Notes under the pieces: generated by a model | Seen by the model: the letters and a program-made list of their open reading frames with translations, nothing else | Databases searched by the model: none | What the model was told of the DNA's origin: nothing | Part shown: positions 21,804 through 31,902 of the stretch, piece by piece | How the letters are laid out: each line of letters begins with the position of its first letter | How positions within the stretch are numbered: the stretch's first letter is position 1 | Program-made: the position numbers and the translations under genes | Assembly (NCBI GenBank): GCA_012934845.2 | Contig: WNNJ02002378.1 | Location: 20,033-84,032 of the forward strand | Direction of reading: 5' to 3' | DNA length: 64,000 nucleotides | Source: Pomphorhynchus laevis | Lineage: Eukaryota > Acanthocephala > Palaeacanthocephala > Echinorhynchida > Pomphorhynchidae

Positions 21804-24800
21804 GTGGCAATGCCTCGTGGCAAACCGTCTACAAGTAGACCATGCTGCTCATGTAACACTGATGCAGCAAGATGCAAAGGTTGCCGGTGCGCAAAAGCAG
21901 GCTCGAACTGCATAAACTGCAGAGCTCCGAACTGTACTAGAAAGACGAAAACTGTATACAATGACCCTGTTCATCAACCTAGAGCAAATACTACCGATAA
22001 AGTGCTAGAAATGCATAATGCAACAAACGTCGATTCTATCGCCGAAGTCTCGAGCGCGTGTGCCTTGTCACCAATCAATTATGCTACCAATCAGAATCTA
22101 TTTTGGAGCACTGGTTTTACGGAGGTAATAAAATGGATCCCAAATCATTTTGCGCTTCCCAAATGTGGCGCCAGTCAGAAATTTATTGATCTTTTGAGTG
22201 AATGTTTCGAATATTTCAATCAGTCAAATGTATGCGCATACGATCCTCTAGTTCGATCTACTATGCTATGTCAACTGCTATCGCAGAGGCCGCCAACGCG
22301 GAAGGTTAACTTACTACGAAAAACCCTAGAAAGAAGATTAACATTACTCAAAGATTTGAAACTTAACGAACTTATGTCCGAAGCATCCTACCTACAGAAA
22401 ATGAGAAAGGATAACATTGAAAATAAAAAGCTACCAGAATCTTTCGTGTTCGAGAAAACAGTTAAATTGATTAAATCTGGAAAATACGGAAAGGCATCAA
22501 GGTTGCTAGACAAAGGACAACACTCAGGAGTTTTGGCTGCTGGAACAATAATTCAAGGCAAAACGGTACTCGAAAAATTAGAAGAACTCCACCCAAGAGC
22601 CTCTACGGTGAACGAAGAATACCTTCTGAAAGAAAAAATGGCTGGTTGTGTGGATCATCACGACACAAGGTTTTTCGATATCACACCTGATGATATAATT
22701 AAAGCGTCCAAAAGTACCAAGGGATCTGCCGGGCCTTCGGGAGTATGTGCAGATGAGTGGCGTAAATTTCTAACAATACATGGATTAGCCTCAAAACGTC
22801 TTGCCGCAGCGATATGCGGATTTGTAATAAAGATTTCAAGCGAAAAGTTAAATCCAGTAGCGTTACAAGCGTTCACAGTCAGTCGCCTTATACCGCTGGA
22901 AAAGCATAATGGGATTAGACCCATTGGAGTAGGAGAAGTATTGAGACGGATTGCGGGACGTACCGTGTTGTCATTTATTGGAAAAGATGTTAGGAGTGTA
23001 TGTGGTTTTACGCAACTTTGTGCAGGCCAAAGATGTGGAACAGAGATTGCTATTCACACGATTCGAGATGCGTTTAGTCAATCGTCTGATGAATGCATCT
23101 TACTAATAGATGCAACCAATGCCTTTAATAACTGCAACCGAAAAATGGCACTGGAAAATATGAAATTCATCTGTCCCGCAATGTCGACGATATTGCACAA
23201 TACCTACATTCAACCTTCGATGCTGGTGGTGGATAACTCAATATTAAAATCAACAGAAGGTTTCATACAAGGAGACCCTCTCGCCATGGCAGCATTCGCT
23301 GCAGCCTCGATGCCACTAATTGGAAAACTAAAACAAGTAGCTCCAAACGCTAAACACTGTTGGTACGCCGATGATGGAGCGTGCGTGGGCAAACCAAGCG
23401 ATATAAATAAGGTATGGAAAGAGCTTAACCGAATAGGACCCGCGTTTGGATTCATAACAAATTCATCAAAATGTACTGTATTGACAGGCAAAACCTGTAA
23501 TATTGATTGTCTGGATGAACTCGCGGATGATGGTGTAGATATTCGATCCGATGGAATCAAATACCTTGGGAGCATGATTGGGCTCGAACAATATGTTGAA
23601 ACCGAGATAATCAACAAAGTAACGAATTGGTCAGGTCAAATAGAAAAGCTAAAACAGATTGCCGATAGAGACGCCTTCGCCGGATACACTTTGCTAATCA
23701 AAGCTTTGCTACACAAATTTTCATACATTCTTAGAACATGTGAAGTAGCAGATTGTCTTCTAATACCTTTAAAGAATGCGATACTTCATAATCTTTTGCC
23801 GGGAATGCTGGGAATCAACAGCCTCGACGATGAGTCAAGTAGAATAGTAGCTTTACCATGCAGATATGGAGGACTTGGTATAGTCGACTATACTCAAGAA
23901 TGCTATAATGAATACGAGAAATCACGCATGATGTATAGGGCTAGTGTAGATAGAGACCACTCAGAAGTTCCCCTAGAAACGTCTCAGCATAATGTAGTCA
24001 AGCAGATAAGAGAAATGAACATAATAAAGTTTAACAGAATAGTGACGGAGATTACTAGTAACTCTAAAAATGATTTAAAGACAATTTTATGGAATGCCAG
24101 CATGAAAGGTGCCTACTCGTGGTTAACAGCAGGGTTTGTTGAGGGTTTGTTCATATCCTCCTCAGAATTCCACGACGCGATTTCAATAAGATACGAGTGG
24201 AAACCGAACCGCTATTTGGGTGAGTGTGCGTGTGGAGTGTCTCTAACAACAATACACGCACTTTCATGCAAGACAGGCTGTTTCAACTTCATTCGTCACA
24301 ACAGTGTCGCTAACGAGATTGCTAGATCACTCAAGGAAACCTGTCGACTCGTATGTACAGAACCAGTATTGCTCCCGGTTCCAGACACAGTCATTTTTGA
24401 ATCTCAAGCCACATCACGGGACAGAGAGGCAAGATCAGACATAAGATGTACTGGCCTCTTCGGGAATCTGACGGAGCGGTCCTTTATGGACGTATGCGTT
24501 TTCAACAACCTAGCGCCGTCTTATTCCTTGGATACAATGAAGGATCCCTTCAAGTACCATGAAAATCGGAAGCAGGCAAAATATACAGAGCGGATTGCGA
24601 AAATAGAAAATGCTTCGTTTCACCCGTTGATTTTCTCAACTGTTGGTGGTATTGGAAAGATAGCGGACTCGATACTTAAGCGCATATCTTCACTTAAAGC
24701 GAGCAACAACAACCTTTCATATCCCGATTTGATCCGTCAAGAAAGAGCCAGGATTTCACTCCTTATTATAAAATCCACATCGATGGCTATGCGAAACAGG

Positions 24801-24848
24801 TATCAAGAACCAGGAACTCTAATTCACGATAAGGACGCACCACTCTAA
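21804..24848 (+). CDS. X1 ORF: RT with CxC-rich N-terminus and restriction-like endonuclease
   Basis: A 1014-residue LINE protein, intact. Residues ~14-47 form a Cys cluster (CCSCNTDAARCKGCRC, then CINCRAPNC), probably nucleic-acid binding. RT follows: RPIGVGEVLRRIAG (~373), palm ATNAFNNCNRK (~435), QGDPLAMAAF (~487) and the catalytic box YADD (~521-524). Near residue 806 a CACG...H...C knuckle precedes the PD-(D/E)XK-like endonuclease: ARSDIRCTG (~876), FMDVCVFN (~894) and YHENRKQAKY. This domain order is that of RLE LINEs (R2/NeSL/CRE group), which use target-primed reverse transcription. All catalytic residues I can judge are present, so it may be active. Start chosen at the Met two residues before MPRGKP; the MPRGKP Met at 21810 is an alternative because X2 starts there. 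Confidence 0.92.
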   Translation: MAMPRGKPSTSRPCCSCNTDAARCKGCRCAKAGSNCINCRAPNCTRKTKTVYNDPVHQPRANTTDKVLEMHNATNVDSIAEVSSACALSPINYATNQNLFWSTGFTEVIKWIPNHFALPKCGASQKFIDLLSECFEYFNQSNVCAYDPLVRSTMLCQLLSQRPPTRKVNLLRKTLERRLTLLKDLKLNELMSEASYLQKMRKDNIENKKLPESFVFEKTVKLIKSGKYGKASRLLDKGQHSGVLAAGTIIQGKTVLEKLEELHPRASTVNEEYLLKEKMAGCVDHHDTRFFDITPDDIIKASKSTKGSAGPSGVCADEWRKFLTIHGLASKRLAAAICGFVIKISSEKLNPVALQAFTVSRLIPLEKHNGIRPIGVGEVLRRIAGRTVLSFIGKDVRSVCGFTQLCAGQRCGTEIAIHTIRDAFSQSSDECILLIDATNAFNNCNRKMALENMKFICPAMSTILHNTYIQPSMLVVDNSILKSTEGFIQGDPLAMAAFAAASMPLIGKLKQVAPNAKHCWYADDGACVGKPSDINKVWKELNRIGPAFGFITNSSKCTVLTGKTCNIDCLDELADDGVDIRSDGIKYLGSMIGLEQYVETEIINKVTNWSGQIEKLKQIADRDAFAGYTLLIKALLHKFSYILRTCEVADCLLIPLKNAILHNLLPGMLGINSLDDESSRIVALPCRYGGLGIVDYTQECYNEYEKSRMMYRASVDRDHSEVPLETSQHNVVKQIREMNIIKFNRIVTEITSNSKNDLKTILWNASMKGAYSWLTAGFVEGLFISSSEFHDAISIRYEWKPNRYLGECACGVSLTTIHALSCKTGCFNFIRHNSVANEIARSLKETCRLVCTEPVLLPVPDTVIFESQATSRDREARSDIRCTGLFGNLTERSFMDVCVFNNLAPSYSLDTMKDPFKYHENRKQAKYTERIAKIENASFHPLIFSTVGGIGKIADSILKRISSLKASNNNLSYPDLIRQERARISLLIIKSTSMAMRNRYQEPGTLIHDKDAPL

Positions 24849-24907
24849 GTCGATTTGTACGATCAACTCCCTTTGAACTAAACATTCAGTTTTTGAATTG
24901 CCACTTT

Positions 24908-24927
24908 GGACCCATTAGAGGGTAACC
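24908..24927 (+). other. 3'-UTR stem-loop of X1
   Basis: GG-ACCC-ATTAGA-GGGT-AACC folds as a short stem with a 6-nt loop. The same fold with compensating bases occurs in X2, X3, X4 and X5 at the same distance from the end. It may be the signal the RT recognises on its own RNA. Confidence 0.6.
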
Positions 24928-25061
24928 TTTAAGCTGTCTTATTTTTGAATAATTTATATTATTAAAAAAAAATTGGACATTGCTGCTAACTAACAACTAC
25001 TTACAACATAACCCAACGATAAACCCAACGAGAAATATCAGTTTACAGAAAAACATAACAC

Positions 25062-28016
25062 ATGCCTCGGGGAAAGCCTGCTGATATGCCCAGATGCTGT
25101 ACATGCAATGGCCAAGCGGCACGCTGCAAGGGGTGTAAATGCGCAAGGTCTGGAAAATCGTGTATGGACTGCCTTGCTAGGAACTGCTCAAATCGACTAG
25201 AAGTACCTACACTAGAGGGCGATAATGTCCTTATTTTCACAGAGTCTGTCGACGTTCCAACCAAAAAGGCTGTCCAAATGGATGAAGTGTACGATGAGGT
25301 AATTCTATGGAAACCTAATCTGTTTCGATTGCCACGTTGTTCTGAATCGAAAATTTTCATCGCTGAACTTACTCGAATATATGAGGGAGCATCATCAAAC
25401 ACGGATTCACTCATACGTGCAATATCACTTTGTCAATTAGTTCTACAACGTAGTGGATATTCGAATACGCGAAAGCTCAAGGCTTTATTAGCAAGACGTC
25501 TCGCTAGCTGGTCCTCTGGAGACATCTCATCTCTACTAAACGAAGCTAGATATCTCCAGCGCCTTGACGTAAAAAAATCACACAACAATATAACCAACGA
25601 TACAACGAAGCTATTTCGGAAGTTTGTTCTCAATGGTAAGATAACAGCAGCGATGAAATTAATCAAGACAGAGTATGGACAAGGCGTGCCAATGGGCCTG
25701 GATACTTTAACATGTGGTAAATCAGTGAGACAGATACTTATTGATAAGCATCCACAACCAGCTGACATACATGAGGAAGCACTAGTCACTCAACCAATAA
25801 CCGAAATACATGACTTCAACCAAGTTGCTTTCGAGAGTATTGACGGATCAAAAATAATTGAGGCTGCTAAGAGAACAAAGGGTAGTGCAGGACCTTCTGG
25901 AATGGACGCAAAAGCTTGGACCGAAATGCTTTCGAATTTCGGTACGGAGTCACAAAAATTAGCGGATGCGCTAGCATTGTTTGCTCAACGAATCGCTACT
26001 AAGGAAGTTTCTGATGAGTCGATCAAAGCTTTTACGACAAGCCGCCTTATTGCATTAAGTAAGAATCCAGGTGTGCGTCCAATTGGAATAGGTGATGTCT
26101 CAAGACGTATCGTATCGAAAGTCATACTTGATGTTGCACGGCCACAGCTACAACAGATATGCGGTAAAACACAGTTTTGTGCTGGTCAGCGCGCAGGTAC
26201 TGAATGTGTAGTCCATGCCTTACGTGATTTGTTATCGAGTAAACCAAATTCGGTGGTCTTGACTATTGATGCAGATAATGCATTTAATCGAATCAACAGA
26301 AAAACTGCCCTGGCCAACATGCCACAAATATGCCCAGCGCTATCGAATGTTCTGTCAAACCTCTATAGAAAACCGACGTCATTGACAATTGGGAATGAAA
26401 TCATACTCTCCCAAGAAGGATTTACACAGGGAGATGTTTTATCGATGTCTGCTTATGCTGCAGCTACACTTCCTATGATACAAAAGATATCTGCGGAGTA
26501 TCCTGATGTGCTCCAATGCTGGTATGCTGACGACGGCAATATGGTGGGTGATCCTGATACAGTGAAGATGGCGTTTGAACTGCTACGAAAAATTGGACCG
26601 TCATATGGTTTCTTCGTTAATCCGGCGAAATGTCGACTATACGGAAATGGATGTATAGCTGAAACGCTCCACGCTTTATTTGATGATCTTCAAATTTCTG
26701 TTGACATGGATGGCGTGTCTATATTGGGGTCTCCCATTGGAAAGGATGACTTTGTAAAAGAGCATATTCAATCTGATGTACGTTCGTTGATCGAGACAGT
26801 TACTCGTCTCACACAAATCGGTCGTTCAGAGCTACAGATTGCTTTCGTTGCTCTCATAATATCTCTTCAACAAAAATGGATACATATGCAACGGTCATGC
26901 CATTGCTCGATTGAGTGGTTTGAGGCGCTGGCACAATCGATAAGATCGATGATAACTGAATTAACTGGAATTGACATTGAAACAAATGAAGTTCTATGGA
27001 GGGTGTTTAACATGACTTTGAGAGATGGTGGTATCGGCGTTAAAGACCCTATGCGTTCAGTAGACCAAGAATATAACGCTTCACGTATGGTGTGCGAGCC
27101 ATGTTTAGGAGACGTTACGGGGCTAGATCTAATAAATAATCAAAACAGATTATGTAAAGAAATTCGTGCTAACCGTTTAAAAGCGGAAAGGATGAATCGC
27201 AATGACATTATAAATCAGGTCGACCCTACTCTCAAGAATGCCATCGAGCATGCATCAGTATCTGGATCATCTTCGTGGTTGTCAACATACCCAACAAACA
27301 GTTATTCTTCCAGAATAAGTAATACAGTCTTTCAAGATGCACTAGCCACCAGATACGGATTTCTCCATCCCTCATCACCGAAATACTGCCAATGTAAAGA
27401 ACAAAACTCGATATCACACACTTTCTCGTGCCCTTTAGGCGGCTTGCCATCAATGAGACACGATGCCGTCCGTGATTTTCTAGCGAATAGATTATCTGAA
27501 TGTTGTCGTAACGTAGCAATCGAGCCAAAACTATCCCCTCTGCATGATGAAATATGCTTCCAAAATTACGGTACAACTATTGATCGTGAAGCGAGACTTG
27601 ACATATCATGTTCCGGAATCTTTGGAGACAGAACGGAGTGTACTTTCCTTGATATCTGCGTGTTCAACGCATACGCTCCCTCTAACTCCAGTAAGAGTAT
27701 CGGACCATGCTTCGAATATCATGAACTAAGGAAGAAAAGGAAGTATCTTGAGAGAGTAAATAGCATAGAGCATGCGTCATTTATTCCCGTAGTATTTTCG
27801 ATGCTCGGAGGGGCGGGTACGGAAGCGACAATCCTGTTAAAGAGAATCGCGGGCTCCATGGCAAGGAGTCATAACAGCTCATACAACGATGAAATAAGCA
27901 GATTACGTAGTGGCATCAGCGTTATCCTTGCAAAGATGACTTCTCGATGTGTCCGTGGAGCTCGATCAGCTATAAATCGTCCTCAAAGGGATTTATGTTT
28001 AATCAATGAAGAATAA
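25062..28016 (+). CDS. X2 ORF: RT with CxC-rich N-terminus and restriction-like endonuclease
   Basis: 984 residues, intact, same family as X1 but clearly diverged. The N-terminal Cys cluster runs CCTCNGQAARCKGCKC then CMDCLARNC (~11-45). RT: RPIGIGDVSRRIVSK (~345), DADNAFNRINRK (~400), QGDVLSMSAY (~455) and YADD (~487-490). The CCHC knuckle CQCKE...H...C starts near 774. The endonuclease shows ARLDISCSG (~843), FLDICVFN (~862) and YHELRKKRKY. Low nucleotide likeness to X1 next to equal domain integrity argues that these are separate lineages rather than a recent tandem copy. The start Met opens MPRGKP, as in X1. Confidence 0.92.
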   Translation: MPRGKPADMPRCCTCNGQAARCKGCKCARSGKSCMDCLARNCSNRLEVPTLEGDNVLIFTESVDVPTKKAVQMDEVYDEVILWKPNLFRLPRCSESKIFIAELTRIYEGASSNTDSLIRAISLCQLVLQRSGYSNTRKLKALLARRLASWSSGDISSLLNEARYLQRLDVKKSHNNITNDTTKLFRKFVLNGKITAAMKLIKTEYGQGVPMGLDTLTCGKSVRQILIDKHPQPADIHEEALVTQPITEIHDFNQVAFESIDGSKIIEAAKRTKGSAGPSGMDAKAWTEMLSNFGTESQKLADALALFAQRIATKEVSDESIKAFTTSRLIALSKNPGVRPIGIGDVSRRIVSKVILDVARPQLQQICGKTQFCAGQRAGTECVVHALRDLLSSKPNSVVLTIDADNAFNRINRKTALANMPQICPALSNVLSNLYRKPTSLTIGNEIILSQEGFTQGDVLSMSAYAAATLPMIQKISAEYPDVLQCWYADDGNMVGDPDTVKMAFELLRKIGPSYGFFVNPAKCRLYGNGCIAETLHALFDDLQISVDMDGVSILGSPIGKDDFVKEHIQSDVRSLIETVTRLTQIGRSELQIAFVALIISLQQKWIHMQRSCHCSIEWFEALAQSIRSMITELTGIDIETNEVLWRVFNMTLRDGGIGVKDPMRSVDQEYNASRMVCEPCLGDVTGLDLINNQNRLCKEIRANRLKAERMNRNDIINQVDPTLKNAIEHASVSGSSSWLSTYPTNSYSSRISNTVFQDALATRYGFLHPSSPKYCQCKEQNSISHTFSCPLGGLPSMRHDAVRDFLANRLSECCRNVAIEPKLSPLHDEICFQNYGTTIDREARLDISCSGIFGDRTECTFLDICVFNAYAPSNSSKSIGPCFEYHELRKKRKYLERVNSIEHASFIPVVFSMLGGAGTEATILLKRIAGSMARSHNSSYNDEISRLRSGISVILAKMTSRCVRGARSAINRPQRDLCLINEE

Positions 28017-28083
28017 TTTAGTGACTTTTTGAATATTAAAACTGGCTTGGTGAGGTTTTTTTTTCTTTAAAATTGTAAATTAA

Positions 28084-28101
28084 GGCCCATTTGCGGGAAC
28101 C
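28084..28101 (+). other. 3'-UTR stem-loop of X2
   Basis: GG-CCC-ATTTGC-GGG-AACC, the X-family 3'-UTR fold; nearly identical to the X3 copy at 30055-30072. Confidence 0.6.
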
Positions 28102-28192
28102 TATATTAATGTAATAATATTTATAATAAAAAATAATATTAAAAAAAAATTAATGTTTTAACCGCCTGAATCGTCGAGTCGCTCTGGCAAAT

Positions 28193-30022
28193 ATGAAATT
28201 TATTTGCCCAGCTCTTAACGTCGCATTTCGCAACATATATTCGGGTGACGCTCAGCTTGTCATCGAAGATGAATCGATTTATTCAAGAGAGGGGGTAACT
28301 CAAGGAGACCCCTTCGCAATGGCCGTTTTTGCCATGTCCTCGATTCCACTAATCAAGCTCATACAGTCGAAATGCCCAGACACTCTGCAACGATGGTACG
28401 CCGATGACGCAAACTTCGTCGGTTCCTTATCGTCGTTAAAAACAGCTTGGCATATCTTGACTACGCGCGGGCCTCAATATGGCTATTACGTAAATCCATC
28501 GAAAACCAATATCTTGGTACATAATATAGAGCGTCATGACGGATCTCACGGTTTTATCTCTGACAGCTTTCCGTACGTTACAATACGTAATGACTTTGTC
28601 AACATCCTTGGTTCCGCCATCGGTACTGAAGATTGTTTATCACAGTTTGTCGCTCGAAAGATTTCTTCGGCTGTAAATTTGGTTTCCCGACTTGCAGATG
28701 TCTGCTCAGCGGATCCGCATGTTGGTTATACAGGACTTATCAAATCACTGCAATGGAAATGGACTTTTCTATTCAGAACGACGCCTTGCACCGCTGCCAA
28801 CGTTAATCCGTTGCACGGCATGTTACTCGATCAAATCCTGCCCCAAATTACAAAACACGATCTGCCTGATCCAATCAACAGCATATTGACAAGTCCTATT
28901 AAAATGGGTGGCATTGGCATTATGGATCCTATATTTACCTTTAAGTCTGATCTCGAAGCCTCGGAGCATATGTGCTCCACTTATTCATTTGGGCTCAAGG
29001 GCGAGGGATTAAAGTCGTTACAGCAAACCTATGCAGCTCAAATCGCCAAGACGCGCAAAGATGCATTCACACTCCGACTTAACCAAGCTCTTCGTTTTGT
29101 TCCCGAAATTACCAAACGTGCACTTGAATATGCCAAGTACCCCGGCTCCTCAAACTGGCTCACTGCTGGTGCTTCTGAAGAGCTCCACCACCACCTTTCT
29201 GCGAGTGAATTTCGAGATGGCATCGCAACGCGCTATGGATTTGAACCACCAGACATGCCCGCCCTGTGTATCTGCAAAGAAGAAACAAGCCTTAGTCACG
29301 TGCTCTCTTGTAAACGTGGAGGCTTCCAGATCGTGCGACACAATATCATTCGCGACATCCTCGCTGACGAGCTTAGTTCGGTCTGTTATGGGGTTGCAAC
29401 CGAACCCACACTAACTGCAGTCAATGATCCCTCGTGTCTCGAAAGGGCATCAACTTGCTGCGACACCAACGCAAGACTAGATGTAATCTGTACGGGCCTA
29501 TCAGTAGACCGCTTCCAGCGAACGTTCTTCGACGTTTCCGTTTTTAACAACCATGCTGGTTCCTACTCCGCGTCGGCAGAAAACGCTTTTGCATACCACG
29601 AAGCCCGGAAGAGCTCAAAATACTCTGAAAGAATCACCCAAATCGAAAGGGGATCGTTTATACCCTTCATCCTATCTGCGTCTGGAGGTCTGGGAAAATG
29701 TGCACTTTCGGCCTTGCAGCGGATCGCACAACTCAAGTCAATAAACAACGATCAGATTTCGTACAGCCAACACATACAGCGAATCAAAACAAGATTGAGT
29801 ATAGCCATATGCCGTGCATCCTCTTTGTGCATAAGGGGCTTCCGATCCAGCAAGGGGCATCCCGTATACTCAGCAGACAACCATCAAGCTGATACAGTAT
29901 CCAAAAAGACATCTAATCGCCAAGCTACAGATAGCCCGAATCCGTCGAACAATGCTCGAGCGATCCGATGGAATGATGAAGACGGCGGCACGTTGTGTAC
30001 CTCCCTTGTGGATCTAAAGTAA
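28193..30022 (+). CDS. X3 partial ORF: RT palm to endonuclease
   Basis: 609 codons counted from an internal Met; the frame is open from about 28156 at the truncation point. It keeps QGDPFAMAVF, WYADDANFVG, the thumb, a CICKEE...H...C knuckle and the endonuclease (ARLDVICTG, FFDVSVFN, YHEARKSSKY). The N-terminal Cys cluster and RT fingers are missing, so it cannot work alone. No stop interrupts it, which points to a recent insertion. It ends with a Ser/Asn-rich extension of about 60 residues not seen in X1 or X2. Confidence 0.88.
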   Translation: MKFICPALNVAFRNIYSGDAQLVIEDESIYSREGVTQGDPFAMAVFAMSSIPLIKLIQSKCPDTLQRWYADDANFVGSLSSLKTAWHILTTRGPQYGYYVNPSKTNILVHNIERHDGSHGFISDSFPYVTIRNDFVNILGSAIGTEDCLSQFVARKISSAVNLVSRLADVCSADPHVGYTGLIKSLQWKWTFLFRTTPCTAANVNPLHGMLLDQILPQITKHDLPDPINSILTSPIKMGGIGIMDPIFTFKSDLEASEHMCSTYSFGLKGEGLKSLQQTYAAQIAKTRKDAFTLRLNQALRFVPEITKRALEYAKYPGSSNWLTAGASEELHHHLSASEFRDGIATRYGFEPPDMPALCICKEETSLSHVLSCKRGGFQIVRHNIIRDILADELSSVCYGVATEPTLTAVNDPSCLERASTCCDTNARLDVICTGLSVDRFQRTFFDVSVFNNHAGSYSASAENAFAYHEARKSSKYSERITQIERGSFIPFILSASGGLGKCALSALQRIAQLKSINNDQISYSQHIQRIKTRLSIAICRASSLCIRGFRSSKGHPVYSADNHQADTVSKKTSNRQATDSPNPSNNARAIRWNDEDGGTLCTSLVDLK

Positions 30023-30054
30023 CAAAAAAAAATATTCTGGAATTTAATTAACCT

Positions 30055-30072
30055 GGCCCATTTGCGGGAACC
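30055..30072 (+). other. 3'-UTR stem-loop of X3
   Basis: GG-CCC-ATTTGC-GGG-AACC, identical core to X2. Confidence 0.6.
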
Positions 30073-30177
30073 TGTTTTTCTGTACAAATAAATCTAGTAT
30101 TAATGTTTCAACGGCACATAAAAGCATGGCTTAATTGGCTGGTTCACTGCAGAAAAAAAGAAAATATAATAAAAGTA

Positions 30178-30447
30178 TCACAAATACGGAAAAGCAGCTT
30201 TCCCCATGGCATTCTCCATCCGTAATTTCTTTTTGAATTCGTTGATATTGCTACTGCACACTGTTGACTCTCCAAGCCTATTCCACAGAGATACAACTCG
30301 CCGATCAAATTGGACAGCTCGTGATTTTCTTATCCTTTCACGTCGCAGGGTTAAATCATGGCCTCGGAGGATATTGGATGAGCGCAAATGAAGACAATCT
30401 CGAAGTGGATGATCCAAATCATTAAGAATTTGCCAGACCATACTCAT
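30178..30447 (-). mobile_element. LINE ORF2 C-terminal fragment
   Basis: An 89-codon minus-strand frame reads as the end of a CR1/Jockey-type ORF2: LRGHDLTLRRERIRKS, then FDRRVVSLWNRLGES, the usual VVxxWNxLP motif. It is 5'-truncated where a PLE begins at about 30448. It is isolated from any RT domain. Confidence 0.75.
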
Positions 30448-31330
30448 ATCGATGTAATATGAGTACCATATAATATACCATATAATATAGAATATAATAC
30501 ATTATATAATGAAATTTTAAGAATTGCAACAATATGTAATGATATTGGCTTTCTTCAAAATCATTTAAATAATTTAATAGATGCATATTTTAAACTAGGT
30601 TACTATAAAAATAACATCAAGCAGAAAATAGTAAAATATATAAATCAACACAATAATATAAAGAATAAATTTAAACTCTTAAGTGGCAAATTTTTATGGA
30701 TGGATAATAAATAATATACTTTGTATTAGAATAAGATACTAGATAGTTTTATCAGAGGAAATACATCATTAGCATGTATTTGGTCCCGCTGCTATGTTGG
30801 GTAGAGGAGTATGGGGCCGAAACCTGATAGCATAGCAGTTCCTCCTGAACTTCTAATTCTTATGACCTCTAATTCTTATTCTGATACAACGTCTGTTATT
30901 TATTAGTCAATTCATAAAAATTGACTTTTATTTTAAATGTTAATCTTTTATTTTAACTTGATAAAGAAATGACTCGCTATATAAAAACTAAATTTAACCC
31001 GAATGTAATTCTGAATTATATTTTTTATATATTATATATTTATATATTATATTTTTTGTACAAAAGATTTTATATTTTGTATAGTAGCTAGTCTCAACTT
31101 TCCTAAATTATGCGATATTATTTACTTTATGTGAGGGGCAAAAAATTAAATTTTTAAATTAGTCAATTCATAACAATTGATTTATATTCTAAATTTCAAT
31201 TTTATATTTTAACTTGATATAAATTATACAATATATTACAATTATTTAATTATTTAAATTTTATTTTGGAATATTTAAAAATTTTTAATAAAATAAAATA
31301 CGTAGACTCCGTTAGATGATCTGAATAAAA
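30448..31330 (+). mobile_element. PLE 3' part with terminal region
   Basis: Begins in the RT thumb (NEILRIATICNDIGFLQNHL) and runs to the stop after KLLSGKFLWMDNK at about 30712. The terminal region follows, with the conserved structured block (30782-30838) and two copies of the TTAGTCAATTCATAA landmark (near 30903 and 31158). It ends at GTAGACTCCGTTAGATGATC (about 31303). The ORF stops after the RT thumb and no endonuclease follows. Confidence 0.82.
30782..30838 (+). ncRNA. Conserved pseudoknot-like RNA in PLE 3' region (copy B)
   Basis: GGTCCC pairs with GGGGCC through a U-G wobble where copy A has a C-G pair, and CTGCTATG pairs with CATAGCAG. The change keeps the helix, which supports selection on RNA structure, though two copies are a small sample. 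Confidence 0.5.
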
Positions 31331-31334
31331 ACTT

Positions 31335-31875
31335 CTACATATGTAAATAGACCTTATTGGATTTTTATGTAATTTTGGAATCCAATATAATATAGGTATA
31401 GTTTTATTATCTGATTCAACCTTTATACCCTTTTTATAAATTTTAGAACAGTGACTTGTAATAATTGTTTCTAAACTTAAATCACAACATTCATATGTTG
31501 TGTTTATATTTAAATCATTAGAATTAACTTCTTTCCTCAGTATATCATAATAAAGCTTTTTGCATATGAAGACAAAGTTATTACTAGCTTTATCAATAGT
31601 TGTTATTATATAGTTATCCTTTAATTTAGTAAGTTCTTTATACATATCTTTATTAATTTTATCTTTCCTTTTATAATTGTTTGTTATTTTCATTCTCTCT
31701 CTAATTTTATCAAATATATAATATTTTCAAATGTTTATCTTAGATATATTCGAGCTTTCACTATTAATCAGCTTACTAAAGTAAGCATTTAAGTTCTTAT
31801 AAAACGAATTGCAAATTTTATTTTTGTCGTTGTTATTATTTAATCTATATTTTTTAGACAATAATATAATATACA
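31335..31875 (-). mobile_element. PLE N-terminal RT region
   Basis: Minus-strand frames 31250-31693 and 31727-31860 carry the region upstream of the RT palm: NNYIITTIDKASNNFVFICKK-like, resembling the DKG-type motif described ahead of PLE RTs, then YWIPKLHKNPI. It is the only copy in the window that reaches this far 5'. A GIY-YIG domain is not visible. It abuts the 3' end of X4 at about 31875 and faces the plus-strand PLE end at 31325. Confidence 0.75.
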
Positions 31876-31881
31876 ATTTTG

Positions 31882-31902
31882 GGTTTTCCCGCAAATGGGT
31901 CC
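31882..31902 (-). other. 3'-UTR stem-loop of X4
   Basis: On the minus strand GGACCC-ATTTGC-GGG-AAAACC keeps the family fold, with two extra A residues before CC. Confidence 0.55.

Larger units (their letters stand above)
21601..24974 (+). mobile_element. RLE-type LINE X1, apparently full length
   Basis: Contains a 5' leader with a CAAATTACAATCGACTTTCC block (about 21629) also seen in the leader of X4, the intact ORF 21804-24848, and a ~110-bp 3' UTR with the stem-loop at 24908-24927. It ends in an A-rich stretch, ATTAAAAAAAAATT (24961-24974). The 5' boundary is uncertain and may include the 11-bp repeats. X2 begins directly after the A-rich stretch. Confidence 0.8.
24975..28137 (+). mobile_element. 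RLE-type LINE X2, full length, TSD-flanked
   Basis: Inserted directly behind X1. The 14-bp sequence ATTAAAAAAAAATT stands at 24961-24974 and again at 28138-28151, a TSD in A-rich DNA. The short 5' UTR shares CTGCTAACTAACAA with the X1 leader. The ORF (25062-28016) is intact, and the 3' UTR contains the family stem-loop at 28084-28101. Confidence 0.85.
28159..30098 (+). mobile_element. RLE-type LINE X3, 5'-truncated, TSD-flanked
   Basis: Third element of the head-to-tail array. Its sequence starts inside the RT palm (NRLNRRVALANM) directly after the A-rich tail of X2, so it was 5'-truncated on insertion. ATTAATGTTT occurs at 28149-28158 and at 30099-30108 and is the probable TSD. The left TSD overlaps the right TSD of X2, so X3 landed at essentially the same spot. 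The 3' UTR holds the stem-loop at 30055-30072. Confidence 0.85.
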
